From NCBI GenBank assembly GCA_037974335.1, contig CM075760.1, forward strand, positions 67,261,477 through 67,325,476: a stretch of DNA of 64,000 bases, in the 5' to 3' direction. Below are positions 44,593-56,094 of the stretch, one piece after another; positions within the stretch are counted from its first letter, which is position 1, and each line of letters opens with the position of its first letter. A model generated the notes under the pieces. The model was not told the origin of the DNA and searched no databases. It worked only from the letters and a program-made list of their open reading frames with translations. The position numbers were made by a program, and so were the translations under genes. This DNA is from Prionace glauca. Lineage: Eukaryota; Chordata; Chondrichthyes; Carcharhiniformes; Carcharhinidae.

Positions 44593-45014
44593 TGTGTCCA
44601 GGACAGGCAGCAGGGAGCATGAATCTGTCAATCAGCCTCGATCAGCACCTTCAGAAGAATTGGGAGGGTGAATAATAGACACAGCAGAGTGAGAATGGAG
44701 GGAGAGTGTGTGGGATGGAGATTTACAGCTTTTGGGGAATGAGAGAGGAAAGAATATTCCATAGAAACTAGAATTGTCTGTTCTGAATTTCAGTGCTGTA
44801 TTGAAAGTGATGTATTTTGTAAATTCCTTTTACAGGATATCAGAAAGTGAGGAATTTACAGACAGAAATCTCAAATCAAACATCACGTCAACATCTGACA
44901 GAGTCACTCAATTCATCGGGACCTGAATGCTCTTGGCCTTTGAATCCAGAAAGAGAAATGTTTCTCTGTTCTGTCTGCTTTTGCACTCTTGAAACATCAG
45001 TATGACTGGTACAG

Positions 45015-45200
45015 CAGACACGGACATACACTCTCCCACAGACTCACGCTCCCACACACACACGCACACTCCCCCACACACACTCACACACACCCACACA
45101 CTTCCCCCCCAACACACACACACTCCCCCCTCTCCACACACACTCACCCATTCCCGCCTTCTTCCCCCCCCCGCCCCGTCCACACACTCCCATGCATTGA
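45015..45200. repeat. CA/CCCA-rich simple repeat
   Basis: 'cacactcccccacacacactcac' type repeat in the 5' UTR of gene E. Confidence 0.85.
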
Positions 45201-45330
45201 CTGTGGAAAGAGCTTCTCAGTTACACAGCCATAAAAAATGTTGCACTAAAACAGCAGGGCGTCATAATCTTGTTCTGTGTGAGACTTCAACCTATCGTCA
45301 AACCTGGAGCAACATAAGGACACCTCCAAC

Positions 45331-46169
45331 ATGGAGAAACCGTGGAAATGTGGGGACTGTGGGAAGGGTTGCAAAAGCCCCTCTGAGCTGCAAACTCATC
45401 AACGTATTCACACTGGAGAGAAGCCGTACACCTGCTCTGTGTGTGGGAAGGGGTTCACTCGGTTATCTCACCTGCAGCGACATCGACTGGTTCACACTGG
45501 AGAAAGAGCGTTCATCTGCTTTGAGTGTGGGGATGGATTCACTAATTTACCCAGCCTGCAGAGACATCAGCGCGTTCACACTGGAGAGAGACCATTCACC
45601 TGCGCAGAGTGCGGTAAAGGATTTACGCATTTATCCAACCTGTCGAAACACAAAATCACTCACAGCAATGAGAGACCCTTTAAATGCACTGACTGTGAGA
45701 GTGGTTTCAAAAGCACTCGGGAACTGATGATTCATCAGCGCATTCACACTGGGGAGAGACCATTCAGCTGCTCTCACTGCACAAAGAGATTTAGGACGCC
45801 ATCCCACCTGCAGGAGCACCAGAGAATTCACACCAGAGACCATTCACCTGCTCTGTGTGTGGGAAAGGATTCACTCATTCATCCAGCCTGCTGAGCCACA
45901 ATCTCACTCACACCCAGGAGAGACCCTTTAAATGCTCTGATTGTGGACGTGGTTTCAAACGTTCTCGGGATCTGATGCTCCACCAGCGAGTTCACACTGG
46001 GGAGAGACTGTTCAGCTGCTCTCACTGCACAAAGACGTTCAAAACCTCATCCAATCTGCAGCAACACCAGCGAGTTCACACTGGGGAGAGACCGTTCATC
46101 TGCTGTGTGTGTGGGAAGGGATTCACTCAGTCATCCAGTATGCGGAGACACCAGCAAGTTCACAATTGA
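45331..46169 (+). pseudogene. ZNF gene E: C2H2 poly-zinc-finger, frameshifted
   Basis: ATG 45331 (MEKPWKCGDCG) opens six fingers, then at about 45836 the linker reads 'cacaccagagaccattc' where the family has 'cacaccggggagagaccattc', a 4-bp loss. The original frame ends soon after (LIHPAC, 45894), while the continuing fingers ([10 protein letters not shown] onward, four fingers) lie in another frame to the family C-terminus QQVHN at 46169. A six-finger truncated protein of 187 residues is possible. Finger 1 has CGKGC in place of CGKGF. Coding exon acceptor at 44835/44836 (ccttttacag|gatatcag). Promoter P2 lies upstream and shares the donor at 43620. An AATAAA lies at 46438-46443, in a dispersed repeat. 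Confidence 0.8.
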
Positions 46170-46439
46170 TAACTGGTGTTGGATTCTGCTGTTATTGTTG
46201 CTGTTAATCACATCCAGGACTGAACCATGTTCATTCTGACAGTTGGTGAAATGGGAGGGTCAGAGGATTTCTTTCTTCTGGACTGGCTGGACTCATGACT
46301 TTGCTTCCAGTGGGCTGATGCTCTTTGAGCCTGGGAGAGCACATTTCCACTGAAATGACACACAAAAGCTGATGAAGGACATTTATTTTATCCTGGATAG
46401 TAAATAATGTTTTTCCTATCACTACAGATAGATCTGAAA

Positions 46440-46875
46440 TAAATACAGAAAGAACTGGAAAAACGCAGCAGGTCTAGCAGCATCTGTGAAGAGAGAAACA
46501 GAGTTAATATTTTGCACTACAAGATTGAGAATCAATCTAGTAAACCTCCTCTGAACTACTTCCATGGTGTTTATAAAATGGGACAGCACAGTGCACTTCT
46601 GCATCACAACACCAGGGATCCAGGTTCAATTCCAGCCCAGGTCACTGTCTGTGTGGAGTTTGCACATTCTCCCCATGTCTGTGTGGGTTTCATCCAGGTG
46701 CTCCAGTTTCCTCCCAAAGACCAAAGGTATGTGGGTTAGATTGATTGGCTATGCTAAATTTGTGTTAGGGGGATTAGCAGGATAAATGTGTGGGATTATG
46801 GGAAGAGGACCTGTGTTGGGTACAGACTCAATGGGCAGAATGGCCTCTGGGTGTACTGAAGGGATTCTGTGATCC
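46440..46875 (+). repeat. Dispersed repeat fragment followed by a full-length SINE
   Basis: 46440-46510: 'cagcaggtctagcagcatctgtgaagagag' family. 46579-46875: SINE with head, middle and the 'gggattctgtgatc' tail. Bases 46880-47230 show nothing recognisable. Confidence 0.75.
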
Positions 46876-47229
46876 TTTGTTTAATAAGAGACAAAAACTG
46901 CACCCAGTGTTCAAGATGCAGTCTCAGCAATGCCCTGTATAACTGAAGCATAATATCTTTACTTCAATGTTCAATTTCTCTCGTAATAAAGGATAGCATT
47001 CCATTTGTGAGAATGTTGATTTATTTGAACTAAGATTTATGGGATTCTCTTGTTTACAATAACTCCATAACTGTAAATCACACCAGGTTCCTGTGACTTA
47101 ACCATATGGCTAGAAAGAATACTTGAAATGGTGAATTCAGTAAGTTTATTAACCATTAAAAATGTAACAAGTCAAAGATAAAAAAGGAAAGTATCGATTA
47201 ACAGTAAAAAGAGAAAGCTTAGCTTTAAC

Positions 47230-47365
47230 AATTGAACATACGAACTTATGAAATGTTATGGGGAGAAGGCAGGAACATGGGGATGAGGAGCACATCAGCC
47301 AGGATCGAATGACAGAGCAGACTTGATGGGCCAAATGGCCTAATTCTGTTCCACGATCTTATGAA
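47230..47365 (+). repeat. LINE 3' end fragment
   Basis: 'atgttatggggagaaggcagg...gatgggccaaatggcctaatt...cttatg'. Confidence 0.7.
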
Positions 47366-47452
47366 CAGACTTCTCGCTATCCTTTTCAGACCAGGACATG
47401 ATGGCTTCAAAAACATGGATAACTTGTAAAATCAACAGCTCCCAACACCTCC

Positions 47453-47745
47453 CCGTAGGGCACAGTGGTTTGCACTGCTGCCTCATAGTGCCAGGGACCT
47501 GGGTTTGACTCCCAGTTGGGTCACAGTCTGCAGATTTTACACATTCTCCCTGTGTCTGTGTGGGTTTCCTCCGGGTGCTCCGAGTTCCTCCTACATCCAA
47601 AAGTCATGCTGGTTAGATGCATTGGCCATGCTAAATTCTCCCTCAGTGTACCCGAACAGGCTCCTGAGTGTGGTGACTCGGGGATTTTCAGAGTAACTTC
47701 ATTGCAATATTAATGTAAGCCAACTTGTGACACTAATACATGAAG
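47453..47745 (+). repeat. tRNA-derived SINE, full length
   Basis: Head (B box variant ggtttgactcc), middle, and the 'attaatgtaagccaacttgtgacactaat' tail. It abuts an inverted SINE at 47746. Confidence 0.8.
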
Positions 47746-49945
47746 TTCCTGGGAAAATCCCCTAGTCGCTGCACTCTGGTATCTGTTCAGGTACACTGAT
47801 GGAGAATACAGCATGGTCAGTGCACCTAACCAGCACATCTTTTGGACTGTGGGAGGAAATCAGAGCCAGAAGAAGACCAGCAGTCACAGGAACAATGTGC
47901 AAAGTTCAGGGTTCAGGGAACTAGGAGAGGTTAAGGATCTTGAAGAATATAAGGACTGTAGAAAGGAGGTTAAAAGGGAAATTAGGAGAGCCAGAAGGGG
48001 TCATGAGAAGACCTTGGCGGGTAAGATTAAGGAAAATCCCAAGGCCTTCTATAAGTATGTGAAAGGTAAAAGGGTGAGAAGGGAAAGGATAGGACCTATA
48101 AAAGATGAAGGGGGAAAGGTCTGTGTAGAACCAGAAGAAATGGCGGAGGTGCTTAATGAGTACTTTGCATCAGTATTCACAGTGGAAGCTGATTTGGGAG
48201 ATCTTGCTATGGACTTGCAGCAGGTGGAAAAGATTGAGTACGTGGACATTAAGGAGGAGGATGTGTTAGAACTTTTGAATTCTATCAAGGTAGATAAGTC
48301 GCCGGGACCAGATGGGATGTACCCCAGGATACTGTGGGAGGCCAGGGAAGTGATTGCAGAGCCCTTGGTGATGATCTTTGCGTCGTCAATGGAGACGGGA
48401 GAGGTTCCAGAAGATTGGAGGATTGCGGATGTAGTCCCTATTTTCAAGAAAGGGAACAGAGATAGCCCGGGAAATTACCGCCCGGTGAGTCTGACCTCAG
48501 TGGTTGGTAAGCTGATGGAGAGGCTTCTGAGGGACAAGATTTACGAGCATTTGGAGAGGTTTGACATGATCAGGAATAGTCAGCATGGATTTGTCAAGGG
48601 CAGGTCGTGCCTTACGAGCCTAGTTGAGTTCTTCGATAATGTGACTGAACACATTGACGAAGGAAGTGCCGTGGACATAGTGTACATGGACTTCAGCAAG
48701 GCTTTTGATAAGGTCCCCCATGCAAGACTTCTTGAGAAGGTGAGAGGGCATGGGATCCAAGGGCCTTTGGCCTTGTGGATCCAGAACTGGCTTGCCTGCA
48801 GAAGGCAGAGAGTGGTTGTGGATGGGTCTTTTTCGGAATGGAGGTCAGTCACCAGTGGGGTGCCCCAGGGATCTGTTCTGGGACCCTTGTTGTTTGTCAT
48901 TTTCATAAATGACCTGGATGAGGAAGTGGAGGGATGGGTTAGCAAGTTCGCTGATGACACGAAGGTCGGCGGTGTTGTGGATGGTCTGGAAGGATGTCAA
49001 AAGTTGCAGCAGGACATAGATAGGATGCAGGAATGGGCGGAGAAGTGGCAGATGGACTTCAATGCGGATAAATGTGTAGTAGTCCATTTCGGCAGAACCA
49101 ACGGGATGAACGAGTACACTATTAAGGGCAGGGGTCTTAGTAGCGTTGAAGAGCAGAAGGATCTCGGGGTCCGGGTTCACAGGACTCTTAAATCGGCCTC
49201 GCAGGTGGAGGAGGTGGTCAAGAAGGCGTATGGTGTACTGGCCTTCATTAATCGAGGGATTGAGTTTAGGAGTCGGGAGGTAATGCTGCAACTTTACAGG
49301 ACCCTCGTCAGGCCTCATTTGGAGTACTGTGCGCAGTTCTGGTCGCCTCACTATAGGAAAGACGTAGAAGCTATTGAAAGGGTGCAGAGGAGATTTACAA
49401 GGATGTTGCCTGGACTGGGAGGCATGCCTTATGAAGATAGGTTGAGGGAGCTGGGACTCTTTTCCCTGGAGAGGCGAAGGTTGAGAGGCGACCTGATAGA
49501 AGTTTATAAAATGTTGAGAGGAATAGATAGGGTGGACTCTCAGAGGCTATTTCCCCGGGTTGAAATGGTCGCTACGAGAGGACACAGATTTAAGGTGCGG
49601 GGAGGGAAGTACAGAGGTGATGTTAGGGGTAAGTTTTTCACTCAGAGGGTAGTGAGTGAATGGAATCGGCTGCCGTCGTCGGTGGTGGAGGCGAACTCGC
49701 TGGGGTCTTTTAAAAGACTCCTGGATGAGTATATGGGGTTTAATGGGATTGGGGGTTATAGATAGGTCTATAGATTGGTGGGGTTGATGCGATCGGCGCA
49801 ACTCGAGGGCCGAAGGGCCTGTTTGTGCTGTAATGTTCTATGTTCTATGTTCTATGTTCACAGATTCACCCAAGCTGGGAATCAAACCCAGGTCCCTGAC
49901 ACTGTGAAGCAGCAATGCTAACCAATGTGCCACTGGGCCACCCTA
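47746..49945 (-). repeat. tRNA-derived SINE split by a LINE
   Basis: 47746-47905 (tail to middle) and 49861-49945 (head, 'gggaatcaaacccaggtccctgacactg') are the two parts of one minus-strand SINE. With 47453-47745 it makes a tail-to-tail pair. Confidence 0.8.
47906..49860 (+). mobile_element. CR1-like LINE with open reverse transcriptase frame
   Basis: The frame is open from before the element to 49765. It has the CR1/L2-type RT motifs in order: DKSPGPDGMYPR, GNYRPVSLTSVVGKLMER, QHGFVKGRSCLTSLVEF, DIVYMDFSKAFDKVPH, GVPQGSVLGPLLFVIFINDL, FADDTKVGGV (catalytic Asp pair), then the C-terminal YKMLRGIDRV, GKFFTQRVVSEWNRLPSSVV. The endonuclease is missing, so it is 5' truncated. The 3' UTR is only about 90 bp and ends in repeats of 'tgttcta'. 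Flanks suggest a short target duplication (about 'gttca'). Intact RT means young; no autonomous activity is expected without the 5' part. Confidence 0.88.
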
Positions 49946-50339
49946 ACAAGTCTTATGTTTTTTCTATTCTGTTGCTGTCAGAAGGCAATATCTTATAATT
50001 CCCATAGCATTTTAACCATTCTTACTCTGTTTATAATTCTAAAAGTTAAAAACTTTTGTGTTCAAATTTACATTCTAACCTTTCTAACAACTGTATTAAT
50101 GAATCATTTATTCTTTAATTGTCTTACAATTTAAGCTGTCTATTTAACTAATCTGGCTGCTTTACAATTGTGGGAACTTCAGTCCACAAATAAGGTAGTC
50201 GAATGCATTGTTAAAAGCAGCAGATCTTTATATAAATAAATAACAAAGTTTTAAAAAACAGCAGTAAACAAAGAAAACAGGAGCACTGGAACCAGCCTGA
50301 ACTTGCAGATGACACCCTTCCCAAAGCCTACACATGCTC
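49946..50339. other. No gene recognised
   Basis: AT-rich unique-looking DNA between the SINE and the Ty3/gypsy fossil. Confidence 0.4.
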
Positions 50340-51436
50340 AGAACGGAGAGGGTTGAGAAGAACACTCAATAATACTTCTCCCCTTAAATTTCAATCCCTC
50401 ATCAGGACAGAAATACAACAAAGTAATGTCTTTAACACACGGAAGTCTGTCAGGAGCTTTGTGATTCATTGTGACCTGTACAATACCACTGGTAAATCTT
50501 GTAATGGTGTTTCTGGAATGGGAGGTGAAGGGGTAATTTGAGAATCTGTACATGAATGTTCCTCTTCCACTCCCACAGCAGAGTCAACTGGCAAAGCTGG
50601 AACCATTTCCTGGTGAACATCCACAGCAGCATGACCCTCTGCCATGTTCTCAGTAATGATTGCTGACTCTGAAACTGTTCCTGACTCGGGGTCACACCAC
50701 AAGTGAATATGGTCTTGGTGTCTGTGAATAACTCGTCCGTTTTACTGTTTCACCATCCAAGATACTGGACCACTTTGGTTTAAAATTATTCCCGGTAACC
50801 ACCTTTGGTTACTCCTAAAGTTTCTGATGTAAACGCGATCGCCCGGTTTGAACTGCCTCTCTTTGGTGCGGTAGTCGTGACTCCCCTTCTACTTCTCTTG
50901 TCTCCGACTCACTTTTGCTCTGAGATCTGGATGAAGCTGATCCAGATGAGAATTCAGCCCTCTAGCTAAAAATAATAGGAGAGAGTTCGGTTGTGGATTG
51001 TGGTGTGATACGAAGCAAACAAAAATCTTGAGAGCTTGTTCTTAAAGTATCGCTTTCCATTCTTCTCAATCCCTCCTTCAGAGTGTGAACAGCACTTTCT
51101 GCTGGACCATTTGTAGCCAGATGAAACGGTGCAGCACACACATGGCGTATACCATTCCTTTACATGAATTCCTGAAACATCTCACTTGTAAACAGAGTGT
51201 CGTTATCTGAAACAAGCGGATCTGCTAACCCAGGGCTTGTGAAAATTTGACAGAGCTTCTCTATTGTCACAGGAGATGTAATATTACTCATGATCTGTGC
51301 TTCCAACCATTTTGAATGCACATTTACAACGACCAAACACATGATTCGTGAAAGGCACCCCCCCAAAGCCCACCTATAGTCTGGACCACGGCCTATCAGG
51401 CCACTCCCGAGGATGAAGTGGTAATGTACCCAGTGT
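50340..51436 (-). mobile_element. Ty3/gypsy-type retroelement fossil (pol 3' part)
   Basis: On the minus strand an integrase-core-like stretch (VVNVHSKWLEAQIM; PLVSDNDTLFTSEMFQEF) is followed by the C-terminal part of pol and a Pro/Glu-rich end (ESGTVSESAIITEN). It is an incomplete and broken copy: gag, protease, RT and both LTRs are not seen in place. It has several breaks and looks old. Confidence 0.75.
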
Positions 51437-51720
51437 GTTGGAGGGGAATGAACGCAGAAGAACCATTCAATGCTCAAGCATGATTCAATCGATAAACAGT
51501 TTATTGAGTTATGCCAGCAGGGAGAAGCTACAGGGACTGACCATGTGCAACTCCAACCAACAAAGAAAATCATCAATTCTTATGTAGTTACTGAGCCCAT
51601 CCCAGCTGGACACAATCCAATCAGAATGGTTATAGATTACATTAATTATATATCCAATGAAATTAGTATCTGGGCATTATGGGGTTTTGTGATCATCTCA
51701 TGAACAGATAGGTGCTCCCA
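51437..51720 (-). mobile_element. Possible LTR fragment
   Basis: On the minus strand it has an AATAAACTG signal followed by about 60 bp ending in '...cccctccaacac', like an R-U5 end of an LTR, next to the pol fossil. Whether it belongs to the same element is unclear. Bases 51720-52860 hold nothing recognisable. Confidence 0.35.
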
Positions 51721-52859
51721 TCATGAAGTTTTCCAGACCCTCTTATCTACCATCCTTGGGCTTTCTTTGGTACACAGACTCCCTTAGTTTGAAAAGGGGT
51801 GGATTAAAAGTTCTCAAATGGACATCAGCACCCTTCCATTGTTTTAATCTAATGACCACACAGTCTGGGAATCATTTCTATTTAATAATCTCACATTTTA
51901 AACTTTTTCTTTCAGTATCCAATCCTAGAATTTTCCTTTCCATTGTGTCAATTGCATCAGGAATAAATCTTTGGATCTGACAGGAAATTTAACCCAAGGT
52001 CAATCCAACACAGGATTGGTCAGAATCATTTTACATCTCCCAAATTTTAAATAACCAAGACAAATTAAAACCATCATTCTCATGCATGAATTGTATCTGG
52101 ATTAAAATTCCTGCAGGTTTAGTAAAATACCCTGGAATCATGTCTCTGGTCAGTAAATATAACGTGAAAAAAAAGTTTTATTAATTACACTTTTGAAAAA
52201 AACTTTGATTTAAATCACAGACAGAAAACCTCAAAGCTTGAAGCAATTCACAAATATCACACGTACACAAGCAGAGAAACTTAGCATGTTCTTTACAACA
52301 ACAATAACCAGAAACATTAAGGATTTTTGTGGTTCCGTTTTTAAACTTCCAGAAATGCCTTTAATTAAAGACACAAGGTGAGGTTAATTCCCCAGAAAGA
52401 TGAATCTTAACAAATGTAGTCCAAAACAATGATAAAACACATCTACAAACATCCACACAAAACAAACAAAACACACAGGTTCTCACAGCTTGCAAATGTC
52501 AAACAATGAATCCTCAGCATTCTCTCCTGCAGCTATAGCTTCTTAAAGTGACAGAGCACTACAAGCTTAAAAATTCTTGTGTACAGTAAGATACAAGATC
52601 CTTCATTATAACAACCTTTTTTAAGCCAACTTCCTGGGCCTGATTTTATAGGCAATATCTAGTCTTTATTGCTTTAAAATCCCAAACACATTACCACTTG
52701 CAAAATCTTTGTTGTTTATCTGGGGTTGAGGTGACGACATGATAAAATTTTCACAGTTATTCCAAATTCCTCCAGGCTTAAAACTTCCACATTTAACTTG
52801 TTCCTATATAAATCCTCAATTATAAAATAAGTGCATAAAATCTCAGCAGTCGAGAAAAC

Positions 52860-53360
52860 TCGAAATGTTGGCTCTAATCTCTCTCCACAGATGCGTCAGA
52901 CTTGCTGAGATTTTCCACTATTTTCTGTTTTTGTTTCAGATTCCAGCCTCTTTTTGTGTTTGTTTACCTGAGATATCTCAATTCCTTCATTGTCCAGGAC
53001 AATATATTCTCAATATCTTTAAAACATAAATTCAACATTTGATTTCAGGCATTAACATATTCTGTTAGTTTGTTCTTTATTGTCGATGTCAGGCTGGGGT
53101 TGTTCCCCTTGGAGCAAAGGAGGTTGAGGGGAGATTTGATAGAGGTGGACAGGATTCTGACAGGTTTAGATAAGATGGACAAAGAAAAGTTGTTTCCATT
53201 TGCTGATGGGACAAGGATGAGGGGGACACAGATTTAAGGTTTTGGATCAGACATGTAAAGGGGGATGTGACGAAGAATATTTTGATACAGTGAATGGTAT
53301 TGACCTGGAACTCACTGCCTATGAGAGTAGAAGAAGTGGAAGAAATTCAAATTCCTGAGC
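52860..53360 (+). repeat. Dispersed repeat plus LINE fragment; left arm of the F/G inverted duplication
   Basis: 52860-52960 is the 'ctctctccacagatgcgtcagac' family. 52970-53360 (sharing 'tgtccaggacaatatattc', then a LINE 3' fragment starting 'ggggttgttccccttgga') is homologous to the reverse complement of 60660-61060. Confidence 0.75.
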
Positions 53361-53689
53361 CTGGGGGAAAGGCTTGGTCTCAATCCCAGATTCCTGCTTG
53401 TGTTTTTAGACAGGGCGCTGGGATTTGTGGGTGTGGAAGGAGAGGATTGTTCTGGTTAACTGGGGAGAGGGAGATTTGTTCTTTTTAGCTGAGATATAAT
53501 GCAGCCTCTGTGACTAGGCCTCACTTCAAGGACTAATTCTCAGGAGCCCTTTTGCATTCCCCAACAGGGTTTAAGTGGCTGGATTCAATGGTTCAATAAA
53601 ATGTGCAGCAGCCACTTCAGGATGGGAGTGTGGATTTTCGTGCTCTCCCTCTCTCATTTCTCTTTTGATTGTGAGGTTTTATTTTGTAC

Positions 53690-53970
53690 GGTTGAAAGGG
53701 ATTTGGAGGGGGATTGAAGAGGGTTTGGGCAGTGGGGGGTACGGGGCTGAGAGGGATTTTGGAGGGGAATTGAAGAGGGTTTGGACAGTGAGGAGGGTTT
53801 GGGCAGTGAGGGGGGGGGTCTGGGGCTGAGAGGGATTTGGAGGGGAATTGTGGAGGGATTGGGTAGTGGAGGGGGTATGGAGCTGAGAGGGATTTTGGAG
53901 GGGAATTGAAGAGGGTTTGGGCAATGAGGAGTGTTTGGGCAGTGATAGGGGTACAGGGCTGAGGGGGATT
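53690..53970. repeat. G-rich minisatellite
   Basis: Four to five irregular units of about 60-85 bp built on 'gagagggattttggagggg' and 'ttgaagagggtttgggcag'. Confidence 0.85.
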
Positions 53971-54425
53971 TGACAAAAATTTATCTGTCTCAAGATTTAA
54001 AGGTAGCAACTAATTTAGCATCAATTGCCTTCTGTAGGACAGAGTTCCAAACCTCTACCATCCTGAGCTGCTTTGTTGGAGAGTCAGTGCATACTTGATG
54101 CGGAAAATTCTGCACTGTAGGCATTCTATGATCCTATCTCCATGGCAATGTCACATACATTGGTGGGGTTCCAAACAGAATTATGAATTAACTATCTTTG
54201 AACTTACAATGTGCCTTCACTCTTGTGATCCTTGTGAAATCTGAAGACAAGAAATGTGCTTTTCCAGGCTCAAAGATCATCAGCCCACTGTAGTCAAAAC
54301 CGGGAGTCCGGCCAGTCCAGCATCAGGAAACCTTCTGACTCTCCCCATTGACCAACTGGGAGAATGAACAAAATGCAGACATAAGTGAGAGCAGAAACAA
54401 TAACAGCAGAATCCAAATCCTGGAA

Positions 54426-55436
54426 TCACTTGTGAACTCGCTGGTGTCTCAGCAGATGGAATGAGTGAACAATTCCATTCCCACGTTGAGAGCAGGTGAA
54501 TGACCCCCTACTCTGTATGAACTCGCCAGTGTTTCCGCAGGGAGGATGAATCACTGAATCTCTTCCCACACTGACAGCAGGTGAACGGTTTCTCTCCAGT
54601 GTGGATTCGCTGGTGTGTCTGCAGGTTAAAAAGCCGGGAGAAGGCCTTCCCACAGTGAGAGCAGCTGAACCGTCTCTCCCCAGTGTGGATTCGCTGGTGT
54701 ATCTGCAAGTTAGATAACTGAGTGAATCCCTTCCCACATTGAAAGCAGGTGAATGGTCTCTCCCCAGTGTGAACGCGCTGGTGTATCTGCAGAGCGGATG
54801 AATCACTGAATCCCTTCCCACACTGAGAGCAGGTGAATGGTCTCTCCCCAGTGTGAACCCGCTGATGTCTCAGTAGGTGGGCTGACATGGTGAATCCCTT
54901 CCCACACACGGGGCAAGTGAATGGCCTCTCCCCAGTGTGAACTCTCTGGTGTGTCAGCAGGTGGGATGAGAGAGGGAATCCCTTCCCACACTCGGAGCAG
55001 ATAAATGGCTTCTGCCCAGTATGAACCTGCTGGTGTCTCTGCAGGGTTGATGGATCAGTGAATGCCTTCCCACACACAGAGCAGGTGAACGGCCTCTCCC
55101 CGCTGTGAAGTCGCCGGTGTCTCCACAGGTGGGATGAATCACGGAATTGCTTCCCACACTGAGAGCAGGTGAACGGTTTCTCCCCGGTGTGAACTCGCTG
55201 GTGTCTCCGCAGGGAGGATGAATCACTAAATCCCTTTCCACACTGAGAGCAGGTGAATGGTCTCTCTCCAGCGTGAACTGCTTGTGGGACTATAGGAAGG
55301 AGAGCCGAGTGAATTCCTTCCCACACTCAGTGCAGGTGAACGGCTTCTCCCCAGTGTGAATGCGCTGATGGATTTCCAGTTGTGACGAAAACCTGAATTC
55401 CTTCCCACAGTCCCCACATTTCCATAGTTTCTCCAT
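54426..55436 (-). pseudogene. ZNF gene F: C2H2 poly-zinc-finger with two lesions
   Basis: The family start [14 protein letters not shown] is at ATG 55434-55436. Finger 1 is complete, but in finger 2 the frame meets TAG (TRLSFL*, near 55297-55290) next to a 1-bp loss in 'aagcagttcacgctgg'. Nine good fingers then follow in another frame ([18 protein letters not shown] to HWRVHTE, stop 54508); a further 1-bp change in the next linker puts the last finger ([10 protein letters not shown], stop 54426) out of frame. Finger helices are varied ([24 protein letters not shown]). Coding exon starts at 55781 after gttttacag on the minus strand. Exon 1 donor at 58077-58082 in promoter P3. Partner of gene G. 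As read, no full-length protein can be made. Confidence 0.8.
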
Positions 55437-56094
55437 GGTACCGGTGTCCTTGTGTCTCTCCAGGTTAGACGATCAGTTGAAGTCTCATCCACACACAGAA
55501 CACATGTACAGTTGATCATTTTTGTGAACGGTGTGATATTTTTTCAGGCTGTGTAACTGGTTAAAGTTCTTTCCACAGTCACTCAGGTGGGTGCATGTTT
55601 CAGTGTAAAGCTCTTTCCACAGTCAGTTTACTGGAACACTCTCACTCAGGTGCGTGTGTGTCTCGGTGCTTTTCCAGTCACACTGATGTTTGAAATCTTC
55701 TGAATCCAACAGATCGTGACTCTATCAGGTCGAGCTGTGATGCTAGAGATTTCTGTCTGTGATTCCTCCTCTTCTGATATCCTGTAAAAACAATTTACAA
55801 AAAACATCACAGTCAGAACAGACAATTCTAGCTTCTATAGGAACATCCTTTCCTCTGTCATTAATGAAAATCTGTAAATCTGCATCCCACAAATTCCCCC
55901 TCCATTCTCACGCTGCCGTATCTAACATTCAGCCACCCAAAACTCCTGATGGTGCTGATTCAGGGTGAATGACATGCTCACTGCTTACTGTCCTGGACAT
56001 CTTGGTCATAACAAATAGAGTTCTCCTATCTAGAGAGACTAATTATCTGGTTCTTCAGAGTTTAGAAGAGTGAGGATGACCTTATTCAAACATA

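Noticed and set aside
50340-51436. Cellular integrase-like gene
   Set aside because: Broken, incomplete and next to LTR-like sequence; a Ty3/gypsy fossil is the better reading.
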